From Saccopteryx bilineata (taxonomy: Eukaryota; Chordata; Mammalia; Chiroptera; Emballonuridae), in contig NC_089493.1 of the NCBI RefSeq assembly GCF_036850765.1, positions 299,352,739 through 299,416,738 of the forward strand: a stretch of DNA of 64,000 bases, given 5' to 3'. Each line of letters opens with the position of its first letter. Position 1 is the stretch's first letter. A program made the position numbers and the translations under genes. Shown here piece after piece: positions 12,155 to 33,550 of this stretch. The notes beneath the pieces were generated by a model, which saw only the letters and a list, made by a program, of their open reading frames with translations, was not told the DNA's origin and made no database searches.

Positions 12155-12267
12155 AAAGAAAGCCAATTGCCAGTCTGGAGGTGGGGGAGAGAGAACGTCT
12201 CCGCGTGCGCCGGCCGCCGAGGCTTAATTGCTGCAGACAGGGCGCGCGGGGGGTTGGGCGGAGGTAG
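12151..12267 (+). other. Upstream ORF of 38 codons in SHOX leader
   Basis: Starts at ATG 12151, overlapping the TGA of the minimal uORF, and ends with TAG at 12267, six bases before the TATA box. The predicted peptide begins MKRKPIASLEVGERERL. It does not overlap the main start codon. Its position implies translational dampening of distal-promoter transcripts only. Confidence 0.45.
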
Positions 12268-12272
12268 CCGCG

Positions 12273-12280
12273 TATAAATA
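12273..12280 (+). promoter_or_regulatory. SHOX: TATA box of SHOX proximal promoter (P2)
   Basis: TATAAATA in the context CCGCGTATAAATAGTGAG. With usual TATA spacing, transcription would start near 12303, leaving a leader of about 137 nt with no upstream ATG. A CCAAT box lies 106 bp further 5'. Confidence 0.7.
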
Positions 12281-12439
12281 GTGAGATCTCAAATTGAAAG
12301 GCATAAATAACTGCAGGAGGGACCTACCCTCACACGGACCGTCCTCTCTGCGCCGGGAGGCGTGCGGACCAGAGCCCGGCTTCCCCAAGCCAGCCCCGCC
12401 GAGCCCCGCGGAATCCCCCGCAGCCCACCTTGGGCAGCG

Positions 12440-22392
<9,953 letters not shown>

Positions 22393-24477
22393 CCCGCCGC
22401 GAGGCCGCGCGCGCGCGCGCGCCTACCCGCCCCCGGCCCCCGGCCCCGCCACCGCCACCCTGCCCGCGCTGCGTCCTGCACTCGACCCCTCCGCGCCCCT
22501 CACGGCCACACGGACGCCGCCCCGGAGCGAAGGCGCGGGATCTGGCACAGCGGCCTCCTCCTCGCTCCCGAGCAGCTTGAGGTCCACGTTTGGCTTGGGG
22601 AGGGGGCCTCCCGGGAACGCATGACCCTGCCAGACCCTCGCCGAGATGGTGCAGGAGAGACAGCAGGTGACGGCGAGGCGACCCAGCCCAGCCCTGCACC
22701 ACGGCTGCCCCGGGCGGGCGTCCTGGGACACCCTGCGCTTATGTGGAACTCGGGGCTCCGCTTCCCTTCTTCTGCCGGCGTCTCCACCCCGTGCATGCGG
22801 CCTCCTCCACGCCTTGCGAAGATCCTAGTCTATTCCACACAAGCCTGGGGCTGGCGTCCGCCGAAGGTGCCACCTTAGCTCTCCAACTGTGTGTTTCCCC
22901 ACGGCCACACGCTTGCTTTCGCCGAGGAGCTGCGGGAAACCGTGTGGATTTCATGGCAGAGGGTCGCGCGCACCGCCCACCCCAGACCCCCAAAGGCAGC
23001 AATAGCAACAACAACAACAAAAACAAACAAACAAAAAACACGACATCTGGTGACCTCGCCGGGGGGGGGGTCGAGGGCAGGAAGAACTTGAACCTTGCCA
23101 AGCTGCGACCCGTGCTGGGGACCTGAGTTGTGAGCCTGGCCTTGCTGTTCAGGTTAGAGGGGTCCCCAAGGCGCCTGTGTTGAGGATTCCTCGTGCCCTA
23201 GAAGAGACAGACGCCTTGACACCTTTTCCAGTCTTTGATCCCGAACGGACATTGTCCGTGTGTGACCGAATTCAGAGGCCGGGGGACTTGCAGGGGGGAC
23301 ATGCGGGCTGTGACCGCAGAGACACACGGGAGGAAGGCAAGGCAGGATGAACTTTGGTGACAGGCAGTGACAGGCTGTGAAGTGCAATATTGTAAATACC
23401 ATAGATTTTAAGAGGAAAGTCCCCGAGCAGTCTGGACCGGTCACCTTCGGACTGCTGAAGGCCTTGTCACCCCGGCCTGTGGGGGGCCTGGCCTGCGTGG
23501 CCATGTCCTCGGCCAGGGGGTGACCGGGGTATGCTCGGGGGCTGGTGCAAGTGAAAGTGTGTGGCACGTGGTGGGCATGTGCCGAGGTGTGATGCCCGCG
23601 GCTGAGCTGTTTTTGGGACGGGAAGGGCGCGGAGAGGTCCTCCGGGTGGTGAGTTTTATGCTCTACATGGTTTTGTTAGAAGTAGGCAGTTTCAGCTTTT
23701 CCTTCCTCCTCTCTTTTATTTTATTTTATTTTTATTTTTTCCTCTCTCTCTGTTCTCCCTTTCCCTGACCGCCAAACAGCGGCCGAGGCGGAAAGGGAAG
23801 GTCAACATGTAAGGTCACCACACGGGTCAGGGTCCTCAGTTTAGGCGCTTGAGTTTTGGGGGATGTGTTTGGCAGGGGGGATGGTGGTGAGGGGGTCTGC
23901 GGGGTGCCAGGCTGTGCTGGGGGCTCGTCTGCTTGGGGGGGGGGACACACGTGGCGTTGTTTGCCCTGGTCACCCGGGCCTGGCCCGCTGGACCATGCTG
24001 TCCACGCTCTGTCCTTGCTTGCTGGCTGTCCTGCCGGCATTGGGTCAAGTGCTTCCCACATGTCACAGAGTAGCGGTTTTCTCTCCTTACCTTACCCCTG
24101 ACGTGGGTATGTTTCTGCAAGAAAAAAAAAAGAAAGAAAAAATAAAAGGGAAAGAAAACCCTTCTGCATCAGGGAAGGCACTTTGTACCTTGCCTCTGAG
24201 CGGACGCACAGATGGGCATCTCTCATTTGTATCATCTGAAAGTTGGTAGACAAATCACAATTCCTTTTCCTTCCTTTTCCTTTTTCTTTTTTTTGGGGGG
24301 GTGGGGCGGTGGGGTGGGGTGGGCGATTTGAAATTCTAGAAAAAGCTTTAACATGACCGAGTGAGGAGGAGGAGGAGGACAGTGGAACCAGTATTTCTAA
24401 ATCAGTTCTTGCAGCGTTCTCCGTCCCCGGACGTTCATAGTATCGAAACGTGGAGTCCTGCTCTTTAGACAGCTGTG

Positions 24478-24483
24478 AATAAA
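24478..24483 (+). terminator. SHOX: Proximal polyadenylation signal candidate
   Basis: AATAAA in AGCTGTGAATAAA, directly followed by a genomic A run. The A run makes this site prone to internal oligo-dT priming, so it may be a false end. It would give a 3' UTR of about 2.1 kb. Confidence 0.35.
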
Positions 24484-26940
24484 AAAAAAAAAAAAAAAAA
24501 GAAAAAAAAAATAGGTCCTCTGTGTAAGCTGGAACGTTGCTTTTCATGCCAAAAAGGAAAAAAAAAAATACTGCATTTTTGAATCCTTTACAAGTAGCTG
24601 CATTTATCCTAAAATTTAACGCTCGGCTTGAAGAAGTTGGAGGTCGTGTCCATCCGTGATTTCATTTTTTTTTCCAAAAAAGGTTTATGATCTTTTTTTT
24701 TTTTTAATCTAAATGTAACCTTATATCGCCACCCCCCCCAGTCCCCAAAGAGAACTCGTGCCAACGTGAACAGACACCCACACGGCCTGCTTTCAGCAGA
24801 AGGTGAAATTTCAAAATTAGAGCTTCCCCGCTGGACCCAGGGCCTGCCGGACGGACGGGCCCACGTTGTCCTTGATTTTTGTAGTTGTTGTTTTGTTTTG
24901 TTGAACGTAGAAAGCGAGCCAGTGGTCTGGACCCCCCCACCCTCCCAGAACAGAGCGAACCCCGTGCGCAGTGTGAGAGGCAGGGCGTTGGAGCCTGGCT
25001 GGTTTTGCTTGTGTCCACGGAGTTGACTCCAGGTGACTCCCGTCTCTCCCAGGAATTTCGGGACGAATGTGAGTGCTGTGGTTGTGGTCCCTTGTGACCA
25101 CCTGATTCTCTTCTCCTCCCCCCCCCCCCGTCCTCGCTACGAGGCTGAGAGGAGAGGGCTGGGTGCTGGGGTCGTGGGGTCTCGGTCCCAGAATGTCACG
25201 GTCACCTTCGTATCCCCAGTGTCCCAAAGTTGGTCAGGCCGAATCTGGTTGTCACGGACGCTTTCTGCTTCGAATGAGCTTTCTCCACCCTGTTCGTGTT
25301 CCGTCCAGAAGTGAGCGTGGTGGTGAGCGGGCAGGCCGGGTGCGGACGTTGTCACCGGAGGACACACTGGGGAGATTGTCACACATGGGCCCCTCGGTGT
25401 GGGAGCTGGTGTGCGGTCAGACGCCCTGGCGTGCCTCACGAGCCATTAAGCCCCTGACCTGGTTTCTCTTTTCTGAAGCCTTGGCCAAAGGGTCCCTCAG
25501 GGTGGGGAACCCCAAACCCTCTCATCCCTACCTTTCCCTGCCTCGGTCTGGCCGTTTGTGAGTCGGGCACGGAGCGCCCCATGTCCGGGAAGGTCCCGCC
25601 GTTTGGAGAAGCCCCGTGGCTCCGTGTGGCCACGACTCCGCAGGCCAGGCCTTGTGGAGGGGACCACGCTGTCCTCTGATGGTCAGGTGCCTCAGGGCCT
25701 GACTCTGTGTGGCCCGGGGTCAGCCGTGGACACATCGGTGTCCTCGTCCGGGAAGCGTGAGGGCATCTGGGTGTTTAAAACAGGAGGCCAGCTCCACACG
25801 GTGTGTGTGTGGGGGACCCTGTCTGAGCTCGGCCCTGAGGGACACCCCACTTTCATCCGCTCCCATCCTGAGCTGTCATGGGAAGCCTTCGCCAGGACCA
25901 GGGGACTCCGGACTCCTTTTTCTCTTTAAAAAAAAAAATTTTTTTTTTATTTTCCCCTCTGGGACATGGAGATGCTCAACTGACTACAGAAACACATGTT
26001 TTTTGAGGCACTTTTTCTTGTTTTTTTTTTTTGTCCGAAGCTGGGGGTGGGGGAGGCTGGGGCCGTGGATGGGGGAGGAGACCCGGGGAGGGGGGGACTT
26101 CTCTGTGGGCGAGTGGTTCGGAAACGGAGACAGAACAGAAATGGAAACTGGTGCCTGAACGTATGAAAAATCAGCTGAGGGTTAATGCTGTCTTTTTTTT
26201 GTTTTGGTTTTGATTTTTGTTTTTGTTTTTGTTTTTTCCTCTCCTTCGAGATAACGTGAGAACCCCAATATGGTTCATAAATGGTTTTTTTTTATGGAGA
26301 TTTGGATATTTAACGAGAAAGCCGGGGGAAGGAATTTAGAGACGGCGCCGTTTCTTTAAGCGTACGGAACGCACTATTTATTGCAAAGCGGTCGGTTTCC
26401 GTTGCACCCAGCCCCCCTGAGGGTCCCTCACCCTGGGGGGGGGGGTGCCCAGGTCCCAGCCTCTCCGTATTGCGGGTGGGGGGGGGCTCTGGGTGTTTTA
26501 TTTATTATTATAAATTCTTTTTTTTTTCTTCGGGTTGAAAAAGTTCATAAATATGTGCTATTTTAATTATGTTGAGTGTAAATTTGACACTGTCTTGCAT
26601 TTATTTTTATATTTCTTAAGCCTGTTGCTTTTTAAAAAAACCCCCTCCCTCTCCGCCCCCCCTTCCCCAAGTTTATGACCAGCGAGAGTGATTTACGACC
26701 GGGCGGCCGTGTTGGGGTTCTGCAAAGAAAAGGGAGGGGGGGGTCTGGACCTATGGACGTGTTCAGGAGTCACTCAGACGGACAGAAATAACACCTTCTC
26801 TCCCTTTACCCACCCCAAACCCATGGCCCTAAAACCCGCATCCGTCTGCTATTGTGGAGGGGAGAGGGGGGTTGTCCGTGCGCCCCGGGTCCCCGACACG
26901 CCGTAGCGTATGAATGTACACCTTGTGAGACGCAGATATA

Positions 26941-26946
26941 AATAAA
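26941..26946 (+). terminator. SHOX: Distal polyadenylation signal candidate
   Basis: AATAAA in GATATAAATAAACTTATAAA at the end of the AT-rich tract, followed by TATTTGTAGTCAAGTGTT as a U/GU-rich downstream element. After it the sequence becomes a (CA)n and ordinary flank. It would give a 3' UTR of about 4.6 kb. Confidence 0.5.
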
Positions 26947-27299
26947 CTTATAAATATTTGTAGTCAAGTGTTAAAAAATAACACACACACACACAAGCAA
27001 ATTCTCACCTCTCTCTCCCGAGGAGAGCGGGTTGAAGAAAAAAAAAAACACAAAAACCGGGAGTCTGTCCCCAAAGGAAAGCGGTATGTTGTGTGAGGGC
27101 TTGGAGCGTGGCCTGGAGTCCCCTCCCGGGGCTCTGGGGGGACTCGGACATTTGTGACTTGCAGAATGCCCCTTTCTGCATGGGGACAGAAACACAGATG
27201 TCCCCTTGTGAATAAAGTCCGAGGTTTGGGGACATCGGAGAGCAGAAGCCGAAACGGTGTGCTTTCAGTTTTTTCTTTGTTTTTTTTTTTTTTTTCAAA

Positions 27300-27313
27300 A
27301 TTTTGTTTCATTT

Positions 27314-27345
<32 letters not shown>

Positions 27346-27470
27346 ATTTATTTTTGGACAGTTTGAATTCTCCACAATGGCATTGCAATGATGCTAGAGT
27401 TATTTTGAAAGAAGAAGAAGAAGAAGAAGAAGAGGAGGAGGAGGAGGAGGAGGAGGAAGGAGAAAAAAGA
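27300..27470. repeat. Simple repeats: poly-T, (CT)n and (GAA)n/(GAG)n
   Basis: A 15-bp poly-T lies just before, (CT)n covers 27316-27340, and a (GAA)n to (GAG)n array covers 27411-27457. Poly-Glu and poly-Leu frames here are artefacts. Confidence 0.9.
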
Positions 27471-27479
27471 ATAAATGGA

Positions 27480-28234
27480 AGAAAAAAATTCAGCTTTTAA
27501 AAACGGAGAATATTTCTGGCATGTGCGTTTCGTGTCCCAGGGTGGGAAGGGCCTGGAGTGGCCACAGCCTCGATCAAAACCACATGTCGGCGGGCAGGGG
27601 CAGAGAGACCAGGGGGACGGATACATCACAGAGGGGACGCGTCCTCGCGGAGGGGGTGAGGGTGAGGAGCCCTTTCTTTTGTCAGGGTGGCCTCTGGAGC
27701 TGCTGCCCTGTGGCTGGGGTCACCTTCCTGGCTCTCCTAGTCCTGGACCCTCCTCTGCCACTTTGGGGACAGGACTGTGTCTCTGGGGTCACTTCAGCAC
27801 GCCCCCCGGGACACAGGAAACCGATACTTGTCACCTGGGTGTGGAAGGGGCTGGGATCACTGAATCCAGGGGATGCCCTCCAAGGTCCCCCTCCCACGAG
27901 CAGCCCTGGGGGGGCAACGGGCAGCTGTCAGCGCCATGTCCACCCGCGGCCTACGGACAACCCTGTCCCTGAGCAAGGCGGGCACTGTGGTCCCTGCGGG
28001 CTTCCTTGGTGGTCCCCGTGGGGATGTAAGCAGTGACGTGATTTTATGGTTGAAGTAACCCTAAATGTTTCAAATTGTTTAACACTGTTTCAACCGGCCT
28101 TCGCCTTGGAAACCGTCCGTCTCTGCCAAGTCCCAGCTGGAATCCCTTTCTCACCAGCCCCGTGTCTGCTCGGCTGCCCCTGGGCCGCGCTCGGACCAGA
28201 GGGTCCCTCTCCTCTCTCAGCCTGACTTTCTTCC
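27480..28234. other. SHOX 3' flank, no gene seen
   Basis: GC-rich unique sequence with open frames on both strands that resemble no known family. Confidence 0.5.
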
Positions 28235-28700
28235 TCATTCTTTCTCACATGGGGCTACAATGTTTCCTTGGACTCATTCTTTCTCACACGGGGCTACAAT
28301 GTTTCCTTGGACTCATTCTTTCTCACACGGGGCTACAATGTTTCCTTGGACTCATTCTTTCTCACACGGGGCTACAATGTTTCCTTGGACTCATTTTTTC
28401 TCACACGGGGCTACAATGTTTCCTTGGACTCATTCTTTCTCACACGGGGCTACAATGTTTCCTTGGACTCATTCTTTCTCACACGGGGCTACAATGTTTC
28501 CTTGGACTCATTCTTTCTCACACTGGGCTACAATGTTTCCTTGGACTCATTCTTTCTCACACGGGGCTACAATGTTTCCTTGGACTCATTCTTTCTCACA
28601 CGGGGCTACAATGTTTCCTTGGACTCATTCTTTCTCACACGGGGCTACAATGTTTCCTTGGACTCATTCTTTCTCACATCGGGCTACAATGTTTCCTTGG
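28235..28700. repeat. 39-bp minisatellite, 12 near-identical copies
   Basis: The unit contains TTTCTCACACGGGGCTACAA and continues TGTTTCCTTGGACTCATTC. Twelve head-to-tail copies run with almost no divergence: single variants such as ACATGG, ACTGGG, TTTTTTC and ACATCG, the first and last copies being slightly variant. Because 39 is divisible by three, all + strand frames stay open and mimic a 13-residue protein repeat (ILSHTGLQCFLGL). No evidence suggests translation. Confidence 0.95.
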
Positions 28701-29933
28701 ACCCCAAGATAGTCTTTTGTTTGTTTGTTTGCTTGTTTCTGTTCTTTTGAAATACTTTTAGCTGCGGGTTCCCATCCCCCGGGTTGAATGGGGAAGCGTG
28801 TCGCCTCGGCCGGCCAACATGGCCCTCTGTGTCCGGGGTCCTCCTGCCTGCCTGTCTGTCCCTCACATGCAGGGAGGGGGTGCGCGGTGTGCGGGGACTA
28901 AACAGGACGTGCTCCCCGAGCCCAGGGCCCCCCAGCTGTGGGCGGTAGGAGCCGGAAAATGGACTCCTTCTCTATCCTACACGCATCTCTGTGTTCACGG
29001 GCGAGTCCGAGCCAGAGAAGGTCACGATGCTGTTCACGTACCCAAGTCCACACATGCTAAAAATAATAATAGTGACTAATGCCTTTCGTTTGCAAGTTAG
29101 CACAGAGTGTTTCTTTTCTTTTCCTTTCTTTCTTTCTTTCTTTCCTTCTTTCTTTCTCCTTTTCCCCCATTGACCAAACGTGAGAGGCTTTTCCCCTTAA
29201 CGTCCTTGTGAAGGTGGTTCCCCGAAAACCCCACGGAGAGGCAGACGGCAGTTCTCATGTGTCCCAGCTTCCCCTGGCCTCGCTGGCATTCTGGGATAAG
29301 ATCTGGGCAGAGTCCCCTGTGGGACGGGGAAACCCTCACAGCAAACGTGCCCGGGAACCTTTGTTCCTCTGGGAACAGGTTTGAGAGAGACACGTCCCCA
29401 GGTGAGGTGGCGTGTGTGTGTGTGTGTGTGTGTGTAGAGGAGGGGGGTTATCTCCACTCTTCCTATAAAATAAAAACCACCTCAGGTCTCCCGACTGCCC
29501 TAGGAAGTCAGCCGTAAAGGAACACCGGCCGTTTCAGTCACGGTGATGTGCTGGCGAAATTCATAAGAACACACCACCAAGGTATTTGGCACTGCGGACG
29601 CCGGGGCCACCGAGAAGCAATGCCGTGCACTCACGATCGACGTGAGCACACGTGTGATGGTAGGTAGTGAGCCTCCCGCCCGGGGGTGGAAGCAAGGACA
29701 CCCGAGCGCCGCACTGAGGCTCAGAGGTCCTTAACCCGCCAGGGCGAGTGTGTGACCCCCGGGGAGATGGGGCCAGCGGGCCCAGCATGGAGCCTCCCTG
29801 TCTTCCCACAGCTTCGGGGTCAGGACACGTCACCAAAGGCAGGAGGTGCTTTTTAGGGAGGGCAAGGCTTGTCCCTGTGAGACCAAGAAGGACACATTTA
29901 TTTTAACATCCACGCCGATTCCTTCCCAAAACA

Positions 29934-29965
<32 letters not shown>

Positions 29966-30193
29966 CCAAAAGGACAGATTGAAAACCTACTACGTGCACT
30001 GTGTTTTTCTCACGACAACCGCGGAGGGCGTGCGTGCTAACCACGGACCGTACAAGGGCAAAGATGCCACCAACGTCCTCATCCCGTGACCCATAATCCC
30101 CTCCCCCTCGCCTCGTAAATCTAACACACTCAGACATGAAAAAGGGTGAACGAACGGTTGTTGGGGAACAAGTAAAATAACATATCCTGCGTG

Positions 30194-30226
<33 letters not shown>

Positions 30227-32724
30227 ACGCACACACCCGGCATAGGAAAATTTAACCCGTTCCAATTACGCCTTGTGCTCGGGATGTTAAATAGGGTATG
30301 ACCGCATGCTTTCGGGGCTGATTTATTTGACCTAGTAAAGTGGGCCGATTGGACATTCCTGGCCTGACCGGGATCGACCGCACCAATTACCAGGGAAGTT
30401 TCCGCCAGCCCAGGTGGTCCTCCCTGCGCAGGTATCCGAGCAGGACCCCCGCCCCCTCCCCACACCTCACACGGACCACCCAGCGTCGACAGAGACGCGT
30501 TGAGGCAGACAGACAGACGAGGAGGGCGGGATCGTGAGGGCTGCGTGCCCGAGGTCGCGGTGGGGACCTGGTGACCCGCAGAGCTTGCTGTTTCTCTCTC
30601 TCTCTCTCCTTTTTTTTGAGGGGGGGGGAATGATATCGTCTGAGGGTTGAGCGCGTGCTTGGCCCCAACGTGACCAGCGCCCTGCGTGCGGCTCCGTGCA
30701 CGGTTACCGCCACTTCATCACTTGCTGTGGCGGAGGGGGGGTAGGACCGCACACACGCGTGTGTCTCTGTGTCTCCGGCCCCCACCCCCACGACCTCCCA
30801 GGCACGCGCCCGGTTTTACAGGAAGCCCTCGCCCACCCGGCGTCTGAAACGAATAGAATTTTTCTCGCAGGAACGAGAGATTTCCAACATCCCCCCACTA
30901 CCCCCTGCCGGGTGCGTGCGGCTGCTTGGATGGCCCCGGGGCATTCCTGTCCGGGTGTTCCACATTCCAGCAGATCTCTGACCGTTGGGGTCATCGCCTG
31001 AGCGAAGCGGACCTTGTCGTTTCTGTCCCCGAAAAGGGGACACGAGAGAAGCGTTCTGAGGTGACGTCCGGCTCAGAGGTTTGGGGGCCTGGGAGGCGGC
31101 GTCCCTGTGTCCCTCGCTGCGGCCGGGATGGAAGGACCGTGGGGGCAGCTGGCCACTGTGTGGCTGCAGCCATCTCATGTGTGCATGGAACCGCATTCCG
31201 GGAGCATTCGTGTCTGATGGAAGGCTGCAGCCTTTTCTTCCGGCAGCTTCTCCGGGCAGCTCCGAGGTCCTGCAGATAAAACTCTTGAGGTCCCTGTCGA
31301 TGCCGATGGATCGTGCACTCCGAGTCCTTCCACGGACGTAGCAGCCGCTTCACTCTCGGAATGCCGTCAGTAGCAAGACCGTTTCACCGGGCGTGGAGAC
31401 ATCCCGTGGGTCACCGGGCCCGCCCTCCGCCTCGAGGTCCTCCCTGGCATTCGGAATTCCTTCTCTTCCCAGATGTGGACGCGGGGACCACGTCTGGCGT
31501 GAGGTGGAGGGCCGACCGGGGGGCTGGGAGGAGACCCGGGCCTCCTTCGCGCTGGGACATCGTCAGGGTTTTCTTGGGGAGGCCACAGCAAGTGACCAAA
31601 ACTCAAGGGGCTTAAGACCACAGGCATCTGTCCTCTCTCCGTTCTGCAGACCAGACATGTGAGGTCCAGGGGTCCCGTGCTCCCTCCAGGGGCTCCAGGG
31701 AGGGTCCCCCTGCCTCTCCCAGCTCCTGGGGCTCCAGGCGTCCCCGGGCTGGTGGCCGCCTCCCTCCCGTCTCTGCTTCTGTCCCCACGTGGCTTTTCCT
31801 CTGTGTCTGTGTCTCCTCCTCCGTCTCTTCTAAGGTCCCTGTCACTGGATGCCTGCAGGGTCCCCCCTGACCCAGGGTGACTCCTTTCAGACCCCCTTCC
31901 CTTCATCCCGTCTGCTGCACAGACCCTGTTTCCAAACAAGGTTCTGTCCCCAGATTCCAGGGGTCAGGACCTGGACATCGTGAAGGAATATTATTCACAT
32001 TTTAGCCCCTGCCTCGTATGGGATGTCCCCCGCCCCAGGTGCGTGCATATAATGCTGGTCACGAAGGTTCTGGCGACAGCTGCGGCCTCTTCCTGTGACA
32101 AGTCACACGTTCCTGAGCTGTAATCTGCCGCGTGAGGCTGAGAGACAGGCCTCACAGAAAAGGGTTGGAGTGACAGAAATATTCGACCGCCTAACCCTTT
32201 GACGAGGAATGTCCCTGCTCGCTCGCTCGGGAGGGGACAGGGCCGCGGAGCGTCCCCCCGAGAGGCAGGCCACCTCCGCTGACAACAGGGGCGCCCAGCT
32301 GTGTCCCCAACCCTCGTATTTCCACGGAGAACCATTTCGTTTTCAGAACTCAGAGTTCCATTCCTCCCTCTGGGGGGTGGGGTGGGGTGGGGACGGGGCA
32401 CCGTTTGTGTCTGGGGCTCCCGGCTGGGTCGGCGGGCGAGTGACACACACCACATGTCTCTTCTCAACGTCAGACCGGGTCCAGAGATGGACGAATGCGG
32501 GGCTGCTGCCCGGGGTGGGGGGTGGGGGGCGTCTGTCTGGGTGGGCGCGGAAACACCATCTGTCCGCGGGCTGCGCCTCGCCTGGTGGCTTTCGGGGTGT
32601 ATCTTGTTTCTGGATACGGGGGCCGGGGAAACAGGAGAGCTGCTCTCTGGCGATATCGGAGCGCTCGCCGAGAGCAGGGTGCTAATGATCTCACGAGTCT
32701 CTCCAGACTTCCTTGCTGTTTCTT
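28701..32724. other. SHOX distal 3' flank with microsatellites
   Basis: No gene recognised. It contains (GTTT)n at 28714-28735, (TTTC)n at 29125-29157, (GT)n at 29411-29434 and 29934-29960, and (CA)n at 30196-30236. It is still free of bat SINEs. An AT-rich island at 30240-30420 is listed separately. Confidence 0.55.
30240..30420. promoter_or_regulatory. AT-rich island downstream of SHOX, candidate regulatory element
   Basis: Unique sequence with TTTAACCCGTTCCAATTACG, GGATGTTAAATAGGG, GGGCTGATTTATTTGACC and GCACCAATTACCAGG between GC-rich flanks. No repeat or frame explains it. Confidence 0.33.
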
Positions 32725-32952
32725 TTTTTAAAAAAAGATTTCTTTTCCAATTCCACTTGGCATGCAATGTTATTCTGCGTTATCGTAGTTTCAGGTGTCC
32801 AGCAAAGGGGGTGAGACAATCGTCCAAGTGACAAAGCCTCCCTCCCTCTCCCGCCCCCCAGATATTTCCAGGACCCACCGGGCACGGACACGCGGTCACT
32901 ACAACATGATTGACGATGTTGTCTACACCGGGCTTTTTGCATCCTGTGACTA
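32725..32952 (-). repeat. LINE-1 remnant, antisense, left part
   Basis: TAGTTTCAGGTGTCCAGCAA and neighbouring sequence resemble the reverse complement of a mammalian L1 3' region. The fragment is interrupted at 32953 by a mariner-like element and seems to resume after 33550. Confidence 0.55.
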
Positions 32953-33548
32953 CAGTGTGTCCGTAAAGTCACGGTGCACTTTTGACCGGTCACAGGAAAG
33001 CAACAGAAGATGATAGAAATGTGAAATCTGCACCAAATAAAAGGAGAACCCTCCCAGTTTCTGCAGGATGATGTGGCAGCATGTGCACATGTGCAGAGGA
33101 TGACGTCACACCGTGTACACAGCGGAGCAGCCCACGGCCGTGCCAGTCGAGATGTGGACGGTACAGAGGAAAGTTCAGTGTGTTCTGTGGCTCGCTCAAT
33201 TCGAATCCGTGACCAAAGTGCAACGTGAATATCGGCGCGTTTATAAGGAAGCGCCACCACATGGGAATAACATGACTCGGTGGGATAAGCAGTTGAAGGA
33301 AACCGGCAGTTTGGTGGAGAAGCCCCGTTCTGGTAGCCATCAGTCAGTGACGAGTCTGTAGAGGCTACACGGGATAGCTACCTAAGGAGCCCTAAAAAAT
33401 CTGTGCGTGAGCCCACATCGAACTGCACTGAATAGGAATGAAACTGGGAGGGTTTTCCTTTGATTTGGTGCAGATTTCACATTTCTATCGTCTTCTGTTG
33501 CTTTCCTGTGACCGCTCAAAAGCGCACCATGACTTTACGGACACACTG
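32953..33548 (+). mobile_element. Tc1/mariner-like transposon with 108-bp inverted repeats, internally deleted
   Basis: Terminal inverted repeats 32953-33060 and 33441-33548 are each 108 bp, start CAGTGTGTCCGTAAAGTCA, and differ at about six positions by eye. TA dinucleotides at 32951-32952 and 33549-33550 are the expected target duplication. The roughly 380-bp interior keeps only the N-terminal part of a transposase-like frame, so the copy cannot move by itself. It inserted into an L1 fragment. Confidence 0.85.
33152..33361 (+). pseudogene. Truncated mariner-like transposase N-terminus (helix-turn-helix)
   Basis: A 69-codon frame within the mariner-like element reads MWTVQRKVQCVLWLAQFES, continues through a YRRVYKEAPPHGNNM segment and ends near GSLVEKPRSGSHQSVTSL. 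The pattern of a WT..QK start, RW...LKETGS and PRSG resembles the N-terminal DNA-binding helix-turn-helix (DUF4817-like) of some Tc1/mariner transposases. The catalytic DDE/D domain is missing. The frame stops at 33361, before the right inverted repeat. It is unlikely to be functional, although a lone DNA-binding domain cannot be ruled out. Confidence 0.65.
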
Positions 33549-33550
33549 TA

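Larger units (their letters stand above)
11950..12439 (+). promoter_or_regulatory. SHOX: SHOX 5' leader and proximal promoter region
   Basis: This stretch precedes the coding start and matches in layout the 5' leader I remember for mammalian SHOX: a (CT)n tract (12051-12077), a CCAAT box in GAAAGCCAATTGCC (12163-12167), upstream ATGs at 12146 and 12151, and a TATA box at 12273. The leader after the TATA box (about 12303-12439) contains no ATG. Distal transcripts would include the whole region as 5' UTR, while proximal transcripts would start near 12303. The exact acceptor joining it to a distal exon 1 was not identified. Confidence 0.65.
22393..26965 (+). other. SHOX: SHOX 3' untranslated region (probable extent)
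   Basis: GC-rich after the stop, including a (CG)n at 22408-22421, then progressively AT-rich. From 24520 to 24720 and from 26160 to 26965 the sequence has long T runs, AU-rich element cores (ATTTA near 26380, 26498 and 26600) and stretches such as TTAATTATGTTGAGTG. Two polyadenylation signals occur, at 24478 and 26941. No splice site or other gene interrupts. The extent is inferred from composition and signals. Confidence 0.5.

Noticed and set aside
28075..28761. Protein made of 13-residue repeats (ILSHTGLQCFLGL)
   Set aside because: A 39-bp tandem repeat has a length divisible by three, so all forward frames stay open. No coding signal exists outside the repeat.
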